A stretch of DNA of 15,121 nt from Lachnospiraceae bacterium. Lineage in GTDB: Bacteria > Bacillota > Clostridia > Lachnospirales > Lachnospiraceae. The notes beneath the pieces are model-generated. The model was given only the letters and a program-made list of their open reading frames with translations, was not told where the DNA came from and did not search any database. Positions 6,767 to 14,282 of this stretch are shown here, in pieces. Both the position numbers and the translations under genes were made by a program. How positions within the stretch are numbered: the stretch's first letter is position 1; the number at the start of each line of letters is the position of its first letter. The stretch spans positions 1-15,121 of the forward strand of contig CAAFXG010000253.1 of assembly GCA_900766925.1 (NCBI GenBank), in the 5' to 3' direction.

Positions 6767-6792
6767 ACCTAATAGTGAGGGGGCAATTCAAT
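6767..6792 (+). repeat. Partial third copy of the intergenic repeat tail next to atpG
   Basis: GTGAGGGGGCAATTCAAT recurs at 6775-6792 (as at 6611-6628), so only the tail of the unit remains. It ends within the ATG that overlaps the SD of atpG. The following AAGGAG (6794-6799) lies 10 nt before the atpG start. The array thus fills nearly the whole space from the atpA stop codon to the atpG ribosome site. Confidence 0.8.
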
Positions 6793-6809
6793 GAAGGAGA
6801 TGTAATAAC

Positions 6810-7667
6810 ATGGCATCTATGAGAGATATAAAGCGACGCAAGGAAAGCGTCACCAGCACTCAGCAGATTACCAAGGCAATGAAGCTCGTTTCAACGGTTA
6901 AGCTTCAAAAGGCCAGAGGTAAGGCAGAGGCTAATAAACCATATTTTAACATGCTCTATGATACCATCTGTTCTATCCTTGCGAAGACTAAGAATGTTGA
7001 CCACGAATACCTGAGAGATAACGGTAGCAATAAGAAGGCGATTATAGCCATTACCTCTAACAGAGGACTTGCGGGCGGATATAACAATAATATTGTTAAA
7101 GCAATTGCCGGTGCTGATTTTCCTAAGGAAGACACATATATTTATGCTATTGGAAAAAAGGGTATAGAAGGACTTAGCCGAAAGGGCTATAGCATTTACA
7201 AGGATTATTCAGATATTATAAATGCACCCCTTTATTCGGACGCGACGGAGCTCACAAAGCAGCTTCTGACGCAGTATGGTAAGGGTGAAATTGGTGAAAT
7301 TTATATAGCATATACTAACTTTAAAAATACAGTTACTCAGGAACCGGTGCTCCGTAAATTACTTCCGATTAGTGAGGATGATTTCTCACCAGAGCGGCAG
7401 GATGATAAGGTTCTTATGAACTTTGAACCGTCACCGGAGGAGGTTTTGGAGCAGGTTATTCCTAAATATATGTCTAATATTATTTTTGGAGCATTTTTAG
7501 AGTCAGTTGCCAGTGAAAATGGTGCCAGAATGCAGGCTATGGATTCAGCTACAAGCAATGCTGAAGATATGATTAGCAGTTTGTCACTTAAGTATAATAG
7601 AGCAAGGCAGAGTGCAATTACTCAGGAGCTTACTGAGATTATTGCAGGTGCGGATGCAATATCATAG
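6810..7667 (+). CDS. atpG: F-type ATP synthase subunit gamma
   Basis: Gamma is the central rotor shaft that couples c-ring rotation to catalysis in alpha3-beta3. The 285-residue product is of normal length. It shows the N-terminal coiled-coil signature (MRDIKRRKESVTSTQQITKAM), the ITSNRGLAGGYN segment in the Rossmann-like middle domain, and the C-terminal helix with SENGARMQAMDSATSNA and NRARQSAITQELTEI. The SD AAGGAG lies 10 nt upstream. It overlaps a four-codon frame, ATG AAG GAG ATG TAA at 6791-6805. The gap to atpA is 259 bp, filled by palindromic repeats; the other intergenic gaps within the operon are no longer than about 75 bp. Confidence 0.97.
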   Translation: MASMRDIKRRKESVTSTQQITKAMKLVSTVKLQKARGKAEANKPYFNMLYDTICSILAKTKNVDHEYLRDNGSNKKAIIAITSNRGLAGGYNNNIVKAIAGADFPKEDTYIYAIGKKGIEGLSRKGYSIYKDYSDIINAPLYSDATELTKQLLTQYGKGEIGEIYIAYTNFKNTVTQEPVLRKLLPISEDDFSPERQDDKVLMNFEPSPEEVLEQVIPKYMSNIIFGAFLESVASENGARMQAMDSATSNAEDMISSLSLKYNRARQSAITQELTEIIAGADAIS

Positions 7668-7669
7668 GA

Positions 7670-7702
7670 GCCACTACAGCTATAGCTGTATTTAGATGTG
7701 GC
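7670..7702 (+). promoter_or_regulatory. Stem-loop between atpG and atpD
   Basis: GCCAC (7670-7674) pairs with GTGGC (7698-7702), enclosing the perfect 16-bp palindrome TACAGCTATAGCTGTA (7675-7690). Transcription clearly continues into atpD and no T-run follows. The position between one-copy gamma and three-copy beta suggests an mRNA processing or stability element; this is inference. Confidence 0.6.
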
Positions 7703-7741
7703 GACGATACTTTATAATATTATGAAAGGATATAAAGCAAA

Positions 7742-9133
7742 ATGGCAGATACAAACGTAGGAAAAATCACCCAGATAATCAGTGCTGTTATCGATGTTAA
7801 GTTTGCAAGCGGAAATCTTCCTAAGATTAACGATGCTATTACTATTGCAACAAAGAGTGGTGATACACTGTATGCTGAGGTTTCGCAGCACCTTGGTGAT
7901 GATACAGTCAGATGTATAGCAATGGGTCCTACTGATGGTCTTGTAAGGGGTATGGAAGCTGTTGATACAGGAGCTCCTATTACAGTACCAGTTGGTGAAG
8001 CTACACTTGGACGTATGTTCAATGTGCTTGGACAGCCTATAGATAACAAGCCGGCGCCGGAGGTGGATACCTACCTTCCTATACACAGGAAAGCACCGGA
8101 ATTTAAGGAACAGGCTACAGAGACTGAAATCCTTGAAACAGGTATCAAGGTAGTTGACCTTCTCTGTCCTTATCAGAAGGGTGGAAAGATTGGTCTTTTC
8201 GGTGGTGCCGGAGTTGGTAAGACAGTTCTTATTCAGGAACTTATTACCAATATTGCTCAGGAACACGGTGGATATTCGGTATTCACAGGTGTTGGAGAGA
8301 GAACAAGAGAGGGTAATGACCTTTATTACGAAATGATTGAGTCAGGTGTTATTAATAAGACCACAATGGTATTCGGTCAGATGAATGAGCCGCCTGGAGC
8401 AAGAATGAGAGTTGGACTTACTGGTCTTACAATGGCGGAGTATTTCCGTGATCAGGGTGGTAAGGATGTACTTCTCTTTATTGATAACATTTTCCGTTTC
8501 ACACAGGCTGGTTCTGAGGTTTCCGCGTTGCTTGGGCGTGTACCTTCAGCCGTTGGTTATCAGCCGACACTTCAGACTGAGATGGGTGCGCTTCAGGAGC
8601 GTATTACTTCAACCAAGAACGGTTCTATTACATCGGTACAGGCTGTATACGTTCCGGCCGATGACTTAACAGACCCGGCACCTGCAACAACCTTTGCACA
8701 TCTGGATGCTACAACGGTACTTTCACGTTCAATTGTTGAGCTTGGAATTTATCCGGCTGTTGACCCACTTGAGTCGACATCAAGAATTCTTGACCCTCGT
8801 ATTGTGGGAGAAGAGCATTACAAGGTAGCAAGAGGCGTACAGGAGATTCTTCAGAAATATAAGGAATTACAGGATATTATTGCAATTCTTGGTATGGATG
8901 AGCTTTCAGAGGAGGATAAGCTTGTCGTAGCTCGTGCAAGAAAGGTACAGAAGTTCCTTTCACAGCCTTTCCACGTTGCAGAGCAGTTTACCGGTCTTCC
9001 CGGAAAGTATGTTCCACTTTCTGATACTATTCAGAGCTTTAAGGAGATTCTTGAAGGAAAGCATGATAACGTTCCGGAGAGTTACTTCCTTAATGCCGGA
9101 AGTATTGATGATGTACTCGCTAAGTTAAAATAG
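7742..9133 (+). CDS. atpD: F-type ATP synthase subunit beta (catalytic)
   Basis: Beta carries the catalytic sites of F1. The 463-residue protein has the P-loop GGAGVGKT at 154-161, the GERTREGND segment with catalytic E186, the Walker B strand DVLLFIDN at 242-249, the conserved ALLGRVPSAVGYQPTL segment, and the DELSEED motif at 386-392 that contacts gamma and epsilon. Length and motifs are complete. The ribosome site AAAGGA lies about 11 nt upstream, directly after an out-of-frame ATG (7722) that opens a short overlapping frame. The minus-strand open frames here are shadows. Confidence 0.98.
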   Translation: MADTNVGKITQIISAVIDVKFASGNLPKINDAITIATKSGDTLYAEVSQHLGDDTVRCIAMGPTDGLVRGMEAVDTGAPITVPVGEATLGRMFNVLGQPIDNKPAPEVDTYLPIHRKAPEFKEQATETEILETGIKVVDLLCPYQKGGKIGLFGGAGVGKTVLIQELITNIAQEHGGYSVFTGVGERTREGNDLYYEMIESGVINKTTMVFGQMNEPPGARMRVGLTGLTMAEYFRDQGGKDVLLFIDNIFRFTQAGSEVSALLGRVPSAVGYQPTLQTEMGALQERITSTKNGSITSVQAVYVPADDLTDPAPATTFAHLDATTVLSRSIVELGIYPAVDPLESTSRILDPRIVGEEHYKVARGVQEILQKYKELQDIIAILGMDELSEEDKLVVARARKVQKFLSQPFHVAEQFTGLPGKYVPLSDTIQSFKEILEGKHDNVPESYFLNAGSIDDVLAKLK

Positions 9134-9150
9134 CAGAAAGTGAGGACGTT

Positions 9151-9549
9151 ATGGCAGAAAATACAATGACAGTTAAGATTATTGCCCCTGACAGAGTGTT
9201 CTTTGAAGGTGTAGCAAGCTTTATAGAATTTAATACGATAGAGGGAATAATCGGTGTTTATCCAAAACATATACCTATGACGGTTGTAATCGAGCCAGGC
9301 GTTTTAAAGATTGTGACAGGTGAGGGTGAGAAAAAAGCTGCCCTTCACTCAGGATTTGCAGAAATACTCGGTGATTCAATAACCATTCTCGCCGAGAGTG
9401 TGGAGTGGCCTGATGAAATTGATTCAAGAAGAGCCGAGGAGGCCAAGATTCGTGCTGAAAGACGAATAAAGGATATTTCACAGGATCAGAATCGAGCCGA
9501 GCTTGCATTAAAGCGTTCAATATTAAGATTACAGATGACCAAGGAATAA
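9151..9549 (+). CDS. atpC: F-type ATP synthase subunit epsilon
   Basis: Epsilon joins gamma to the c-ring and can inhibit ATP hydrolysis. The 132-residue product has the N-terminal beta-sandwich (about residues 5-88, including the conserved IEGIIGVYPKHIPM and ALHSGFAEIL segments). Its C-terminal helical hairpin (about 92-132, RRAEEAKIRAERR onward) can extend into the F1 head. It starts 17 bp after atpD with GTGAGG 7 nt ahead of the start. It is the last gene of the operon, and a strong hairpin follows within 10 bp. Confidence 0.96.
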   Translation: MAENTMTVKIIAPDRVFFEGVASFIEFNTIEGIIGVYPKHIPMTVVIEPGVLKIVTGEGEKKAALHSGFAEILGDSITILAESVEWPDEIDSRRAEEAKIRAERRIKDISQDQNRAELALKRSILRLQMTKE

Positions 9550-9557
9550 AGTAAAGA

Positions 9558-9607
9558 TAATAGGCAATTGCAGCTGGATATTTGTATTCAGGTACAATTG
9601 CCTATTA
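9558..9607. terminator. Bidirectional terminator between atpC and the convergent regulator gene
   Basis: TAATAGGCAATTG (9558-9570) and CAATTGCCTATTA (9595-9607) form a perfect 13-bp stem with a 24-nt loop, directly between two convergent genes. The minus strand continues with a T-rich stretch (ATCTTTACTTTATT), the better intrinsic-terminator context. The plus strand has only ACTATTCAATT. It may stop transcription both ways, with more confidence for the regulator. Confidence 0.65.
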
Positions 9608-11335
9608 CTATTCAATTACCAATGGTACGAAGTTGGTTATTGCATCTATCATTTTGTTGTGTCGTATCACAAAATGAATAGCCGGAGATTTTATTTTCGA
9701 AATCACTACAAGCTTCTTATCAATAATATGAATTTGTATGTTACGGAAAGCAAATGTATCAGTAAATTTTATATTGTAGCCCGGAATATTTGCGGCAAAC
9801 TGTTTTGTAAGCTCTGCGTGTTCGAGAAATTCATCGTAGGTATATAGAACTTCCTTCTCGATAAATGTACCCTCTATTGATAGGTGCATTGGGTGTAAAT
9901 CAAATTCCTCCTTAGAAATTGTTGTAATCTCATCGTAACTGTCATTGTGACTGATAATTTTATTGAAATTGCTTCTTTCATGAATGATGTGTTCCTTTAT
10001 TATAAGCTGCTCCGGGATAGAGATATTACTGTGTGACAGAATTTTATTCAGCAATTCATCTGACAATGTATAAAGAGGAAGAGATGATAATAAATTATAT
10101 CTGTTGCCGGAAATATTAATCAAACTGCTTTCAAATTCATCGTAATCCTCTTTGTTTGCATTAGTGTAAATGTTCATGAGTGGCTCGGCCTTTTTGAGCA
10201 GATCGTTTGCTTTTTTTCTGTAGTATTCCACCTCTTCTTTGTTGTTGGTTACATAGTATTTTCCATTATTATGCTGACCATTAATACATTCACCTGAAAG
10301 TGCGTAAGTGCCTGACACATAGTTAATGTGGTGGTATATGTTAGTTGATATTCCCGGGAGATGATAAGGTGAAATCTGTCCTGTCATATAGATTGGAATC
10401 CAGCTTTCAAGTCCGAGCATCATTTCCTCAAATGAACGGTCTATATTATGAATGATATCAAGATGTAATCCTTTCTTTAGGCTCATTGCAATGGCGAACA
10501 TCCATTTCTTGGCAAAATCCGTGTCTTCGGCCATATCTGCCATAGGCATATCGCTACACATAAATATTGGCTGCATAGATTTTGATAATACAGTTCCCTT
10601 GAAAAAGTCGAGTTCTCCCTGCTTCATTTGCTCAACACCATAATAATTCTTTGAGGTAGGAAATCGAAACGGCATAGTCGGAACCTTTAATTCATCAAAA
10701 TGAATAGCCTTTATGTATGTATTTAAATCAAACTCATCCAAATTCTTCAAAAAGCTTTCTATATGGTTCGATGGCTTTGGGTTATCACCACAGAACCATT
10801 CAATTAATTTATTGTAATAATTGGTGTCATCCAGAGCTGTGGTATCACAGCCTATTGTTGCTGCAATCGAATTCCGATATTCTTCTAATTTGAATTTTTT
10901 GACAACAAAATGACACACGCCATAAACAAAACTATCAGGATTGGCAGGTGTTCTCTGACCATTTCTGATACGAGACAAATAGGATGCATCAAAATTGAGA
11001 TGCTTTGCCAAATCATTGAGAGGGATGGATAAGCTTGAAACAAGAGTGTCAAAGTGTTCTGATAAAAATTTATATTTGTTCGTATCATATGATAAATGTT
11101 TTGTTAATTCAGCAGATATGTCGGCTTCAGAAATTTCCTTTCCGTTTGCCAGAGAAATAATTCTAATCCCATGAGCCAGCCTGTCTATTACATCACTATT
11201 TTTTTCGGGTTCACGTGCACCTGAGCGATATCTGCTGATTGCAGATGCAGACAAGCCGGTTGCCTTGGAGAGTTCGAGAGCACTGCAATTAAGCTCGTTT
11301 ATGTATTCGTTGAGTTTTTCGCTAAATGTTTTCAT
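9608..11335 (-). CDS. Large DNA-binding regulator with two tandem N-terminal helix-turn-helix domains
   Basis: This 575-residue protein has two XRE-like helix-turn-helix domains near the N-terminus. The first (about residues 17-43) contains ELSKATGLSASAISRYRSG and the second (about 102-131) contains DLAKHLNFDASYLSRIRNG. They share the same [DE]LxK...S.[SY]xxSRxRxG pattern, suggesting internal duplication. The remaining roughly 430 residues show no signal peptide, membrane helix, catalytic motif or family that I recognise; they are soluble, of mixed helix and strand, and may sense a ligand. The start has a GGAG 9 nt upstream. The gene is divergent from the surface-protein gene across a 207-bp control region with an 11-bp inverted repeat, and convergent with atpC. 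I infer an autoregulatory controller of the neighbouring surface module. Regulatory sign and signal are unknown. Confidence 0.75.
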   Translation of the reverse strand: MKTFSEKLNEYINELNCSALELSKATGLSASAISRYRSGAREPEKNSDVIDRLAHGIRIISLANGKEISEADISAELTKHLSYDTNKYKFLSEHFDTLVSSLSIPLNDLAKHLNFDASYLSRIRNGQRTPANPDSFVYGVCHFVVKKFKLEEYRNSIAATIGCDTTALDDTNYYNKLIEWFCGDNPKPSNHIESFLKNLDEFDLNTYIKAIHFDELKVPTMPFRFPTSKNYYGVEQMKQGELDFFKGTVLSKSMQPIFMCSDMPMADMAEDTDFAKKWMFAIAMSLKKGLHLDIIHNIDRSFEEMMLGLESWIPIYMTGQISPYHLPGISTNIYHHINYVSGTYALSGECINGQHNNGKYYVTNNKEEVEYYRKKANDLLKKAEPLMNIYTNANKEDYDEFESSLINISGNRYNLLSSLPLYTLSDELLNKILSHSNISIPEQLIIKEHIIHERSNFNKIISHNDSYDEITTISKEEFDLHPMHLSIEGTFIEKEVLYTYDEFLEHAELTKQFAANIPGYNIKFTDTFAFRNIQIHIIDKKLVVISKIKSPAIHFVIRHNKMIDAITNFVPLVIE

Positions 11336-11404
11336 AATGTATTCTCCGTAATTATAATCTATTAAAGTACTGGTACAACATTTTCTGCAATGATTTTATA
11401 TGTC

Positions 11405-11433
11405 ATTATATGCCAAAATTGCCGAATTGTCAT
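11405..11433 (-). promoter_or_regulatory. Promoter of the tandem-HTH regulator
   Basis: On the minus strand ATGACA (11433-11428) is followed after 17 bp by TATAAT (11410-11405). Transcription would start near 11398, leaving a leader of about 62 nt. The left arm of the inverted repeat (11411-11421) lies entirely in the spacer of this promoter. A second TATAAT (11356-11351) lies so close to the gene that its transcript would lose the SD, so it is less likely. Confidence 0.6.
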
Positions 11434-11447
11434 TGCCAATTTTGGCA
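11411..11447. promoter_or_regulatory. Candidate operator: 11-bp perfect inverted repeat in the divergent control region
   Basis: TGCCAAAATTG (11411-11421) and CAATTTTGGCA (11437-11447) are exact reverse complements with a 15-bp spacer. TGCC also occurs at 11420 and 11434, so there are at least four half-sites (three forward, one reverse). The stretch 11434-11447 is a shorter palindrome in itself (TGCCAA/TTGGCA). The repeat overlaps both divergent promoters: the spacer of the regulator promoter and the likely -35 of the surface gene. A protein with two HTH domains per chain would suit a multi-half-site operator. Binding is inferred. Confidence 0.6.
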
Positions 11448-11472
11448 AGCTACTAATCATCAAGGATATAAT
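11442..11472 (+). promoter_or_regulatory. Likely promoter of the surface-protein module
   Basis: TTGGCA (11442-11447, one mismatch to the -35 consensus) and TATAAT (11467-11472) are separated by 19 bp, slightly longer than optimal, as in promoters that need activation or are weak alone. The -35 lies inside the right arm of the inverted repeat. The leader would run about 64 nt from near 11479 to the start at 11543. Confidence 0.55.
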
Positions 11473-11542
11473 ATATTAAAATATAAAACATGATGACGAT
11501 TTCTATGTGAGTTATCGCATTTAAAAAGAAGGGGGCTATGAA

Positions 11543-14182
11543 ATGAAGAACACAATAAGAAAAATGCTTGCTTTTATGCTGACGCTGGTCATGGTATTTT
11601 CGCTAATGCCGGTTACAACTGCAAGGGCATCAGGCGGAACCGCAGCATTAAAGTTCTTGGAAGCTGATCTTGCAGATGCAGACATTACCTATAAGGTTGG
11701 TACGGGTAGTGCTGTGACTGTAGATGGGGCACAGGCTGATGAAGGTGGTGCAGTTTGGGTAAAGGATATACCTGGTAACAGTAATATAATAATTACCGTT
11801 ACACCTAGGAATGAGAATGCTAATATTACAGGCATAGAGGTTTTGGAAGGTGAGGATGAGAATGCCAAAGCTGCTTATAATGGTAATCTCACAAATAATG
11901 GAACTGTGTATACATATACCTTTGAGGCAGGGGACAGTGTCATATATGTAGTTAGTGTAATATCTGAATCCGGTGGTGACAATCCCAGTGGGGACGAGGC
12001 GGGAGGAAGCTCTTGGGAAGAGGCGTATATAAATTATATTTCACCGGGAATAAACATTGTATCAGATTGGGTTGGAAACTCTGAGGGTACGATTACATAT
12101 GAGTATTCGGATGACCTTAAGAATTGGACAAGTGCAGTGAAGCTTGACAGAGCAGCGGTGGAAAAATACCTGAATACAATACAGGATGACACTGCGTCAG
12201 AGGCTAGCGTCAGTGCAGCCAAAAAGGCGCTGTTTGGTCTCTCTAAGCAAGGTCGATATATGCGCATAAAAGCACCTGGTGATTTTGGCGGCAACCATAT
12301 GGGCTTTGATGTTTACAGCAAGAATTCCAACGGAAGATTTGTTAGACAGGATGACTTCACATTAAAATATTATCTTCCTGATGATGCGGCATGGGTTGAT
12401 TATGGTGGTTATGATTATCGCTGGGAGGAGATGATTAAGGATTCCCGGGGATTAATATTGGATTTAAATTATCTTGACGATGATGTGGCACTTTACTGTA
12501 TGTTGCCATTTGACAGCCGTTTATCTATCGGATGGTGGAATGCAAAGTACAAGGAGCAGGTTGCAGCAGCCGGAGACCATCCGTCAGATGATCAGTGGGT
12601 AGAAAACGGAACAGTTGAGATTGTATCTGTCGTAAGTGAGGATGGTAAGGATGTTTACTATTCTAATGAACCTGGATGGGAAGCTGACCCTGATATTGAC
12701 CCTGAATTAGTGGTTATTATTGGCAAGGCAGGATACGACCGTAGTGGAGGAGGCCTTAGACCGGGCTATAGCGGACCGCATGGCAGATTTACAGCCGAGG
12801 AGATGGCTGAGGCAGGAGAATATGCGAGCGGTGATGGATATGTTCCTAAGAATTCATTAGTTACTGTAAAGCTTACACCGGATGCAGGGTATCAGATTCT
12901 TTCGGCTCAGATTAACGGTATGGCGTTAACACCGGATGCAGGAACACAGAGCCAGTTTACCTTCAAGATGGTATCAAATATTCACTTTACGGCTTTGTTT
13001 GAGAAGTCATCGGATGTTGTAAGTGTATCCGGCGCGAAGGAGGTATCGGCAGCGACTATTTCCGGAACAACGAAGGTTGTTGACACAGGTAATCTTGCAC
13101 TTACGGTTAAGGATGATGTCACATATAACAATTCAAACGCACTTTCAGTGTCAAATGGAGATGCAATAGCTTCTCTGGATGTTGCTGTAGATCAGATTGT
13201 TGCGAAGGCGGGTAATCTTTCACAAGCAGAGCAGGAGCAGGCTAAAAAGGGAACACTTGCGGTAACATCTGACAAATTCTGGACAAATAACCTGGCTGAG
13301 TTAAATGATGAGGTGGGTGTATCGCTCACTCTGGATAATGTTAGCCTGGGGGCAGGAGAAAGCATTGAATTAGTAAGAGACCACAATGGTAAATGCGAGA
13401 AGATTCCTGTAACCATCAAAACGGATAACAACAAAGTAGTGGCTACATTTAGCAGTGATAAATTCTCTACGTATACATTTGTAAAGAAGACACACAAGCA
13501 TAGCCTCAAAAAGGTTGCAGCTGTTGCAGCAACAAGCACTAAATCAGGTAACAGCACCTATTACAAGTGTGCATGTGGCAAATACTTTAGTGATTCAAAG
13601 GGAACAAAGGAAATTGCAAAGGGTAGCTGGGTAATTAAGGCAAACAAGATTACTGTAACTACTAAGTACACCAGAAATGCATCTGCTAAAAAGCAGACAA
13701 TTAAGCTTAAGGCAAAGGCAAAGGGCGGAAAATTAACCTATAAGTCTAATAACAAGAATGTTAAGGTATCGAGCAAGGGAACAGTTACAATCGCTAAAAA
13801 CTTTAGTGGAAAGGCTGTAATAACCATAAAGGCCTCGGGTAATAAATATAAGACTGTTACTAAAAAGGTAGCTATTATTGTCAATCCGGCGAAGGTAGCA
13901 ATCAGTAAATTAACAACACCTAAGAAGAGCCAGCTTAAGGTAACATGGAAGAAGAATTCTTATGTAACAGGATATCAGATACAGTATTCAAGAGATAAGA
14001 AGTTCTCAAAGAGTAAGACTGAAACTGTAACAATTTCTAAGGCGAAGATAACCTCTAAAACCATAACTAAGCTGAAAGCCGGAGCAAAGTATTACGTTCG
14101 TATAAGGACCTACAAGACTCAGAGTAAGAGCAATTACTACAGTGCATGGAGTAAGGTAAAGACTATAAGGGTCAAGAAATAG
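11543..14182 (+). CDS. Large secreted multidomain surface protein with lysine-rich C-terminus (Ig-like and fibronectin-III domains)
   Basis: The 879-residue protein begins with a signal peptide: basic MKNTIRKM, a hydrophobic core, and likely cleavage after TARA near residue 29. No family is recognised for about 30-385. Residues about 385-490 resemble bacterial surface repeats (LVTVKLTPDAGYQILSAQING, FKMVSNIHFTALFE). About 495-648 looks Ig-like, ending SDKFSTYTFVKK. Residues 650-690 match the His/Cys motif common in Lachnospiraceae surface proteins: H651, H653, C676, C678, then GKYFSDSKGTKEI. An Ig-like domain (about 697-785) and a fibronectin-III domain (about 787-879) follow. From 650 to the end I count about 53 Lys and 5 Arg against 4 acidic residues. 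There is no LPXTG-like motif or C-terminal membrane helix, so it is secreted or held non-covalently. The SD is GAAGGGGG. The exact role is unknown; adhesion or matrix binding is plausible. Confidence 0.8.
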   Translation: MKNTIRKMLAFMLTLVMVFSLMPVTTARASGGTAALKFLEADLADADITYKVGTGSAVTVDGAQADEGGAVWVKDIPGNSNIIITVTPRNENANITGIEVLEGEDENAKAAYNGNLTNNGTVYTYTFEAGDSVIYVVSVISESGGDNPSGDEAGGSSWEEAYINYISPGINIVSDWVGNSEGTITYEYSDDLKNWTSAVKLDRAAVEKYLNTIQDDTASEASVSAAKKALFGLSKQGRYMRIKAPGDFGGNHMGFDVYSKNSNGRFVRQDDFTLKYYLPDDAAWVDYGGYDYRWEEMIKDSRGLILDLNYLDDDVALYCMLPFDSRLSIGWWNAKYKEQVAAAGDHPSDDQWVENGTVEIVSVVSEDGKDVYYSNEPGWEADPDIDPELVVIIGKAGYDRSGGGLRPGYSGPHGRFTAEEMAEAGEYASGDGYVPKNSLVTVKLTPDAGYQILSAQINGMALTPDAGTQSQFTFKMVSNIHFTALFEKSSDVVSVSGAKEVSAATISGTTKVVDTGNLALTVKDDVTYNNSNALSVSNGDAIASLDVAVDQIVAKAGNLSQAEQEQAKKGTLAVTSDKFWTNNLAELNDEVGVSLTLDNVSLGAGESIELVRDHNGKCEKIPVTIKTDNNKVVATFSSDKFSTYTFVKKTHKHSLKKVAAVAATSTKSGNSTYYKCACGKYFSDSKGTKEIAKGSWVIKANKITVTTKYTRNASAKKQTIKLKAKAKGGKLTYKSNNKNVKVSSKGTVTIAKNFSGKAVITIKASGNKYKTVTKKVAIIVNPAKVAISKLTTPKKSQLKVTWKKNSYVTGYQIQYSRDKKFSKSKTETVTISKAKITSKTITKLKAGAKYYVRIRTYKTQSKSNYYSAWSKVKTIRVKK

Positions 14183-14192
14183 AACATTGATA

Positions 14193-14220
14193 TTGCAATT
14201 GCACACAAACAGTTTATAAT
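14193..14220 (+). promoter_or_regulatory. Possible second promoter ahead of the small anchored protein
   Basis: TTGCAA (14193-14198) and a perfect TATAAT (14215-14220) lie 16 bp apart in the 100-bp gap between the two surface genes. The -10 forms part of the first arm of the following stem-loop, so DNA or RNA structure could affect it. The -35 matches the consensus at only four positions, hence moderate confidence. Confidence 0.4.
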
Positions 14221-14267
14221 ATGAAATGACGCGATTGATTAAGTCAATCGAGTCATTTCATATTATA
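14215..14267 (+). promoter_or_regulatory. Long, nearly perfect stem-loop in the leader of the small surface-protein gene
   Basis: TATAATATGAAATGAC (14215-14230) pairs perfectly with 14252-14267 over 16 bp. After one G/A mismatch, CGATTGA (14232-14238) pairs with TCAATCG (14244-14250) around the loop TTAAG. No T-run follows; instead the SD (GAGAGGGG) starts within a few bases and the gene begins 16 nt after the stem. It may stabilise or process the second message, act as an attenuator, or be a protein-binding palindrome. It does not share sequence with the 11411-11447 repeat. Confidence 0.65.
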
Positions 14268-14282
14268 CGAGAGGGGAACATT

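Noticed and set aside
6548..6792. CRISPR array
   Set aside because: There are only two full copies plus fragments, the 61-bp repeat is longer than the intervening sequence, the interval is not a variable spacer, and no cas genes are present.
7712..8266. 184-codon minus-strand open frame opposite atpD
   Set aside because: It lies antisense to the conserved N-terminal half of the beta subunit, its composition is Cys/Ser/Thr-rich and unprotein-like, and it has no family motif.
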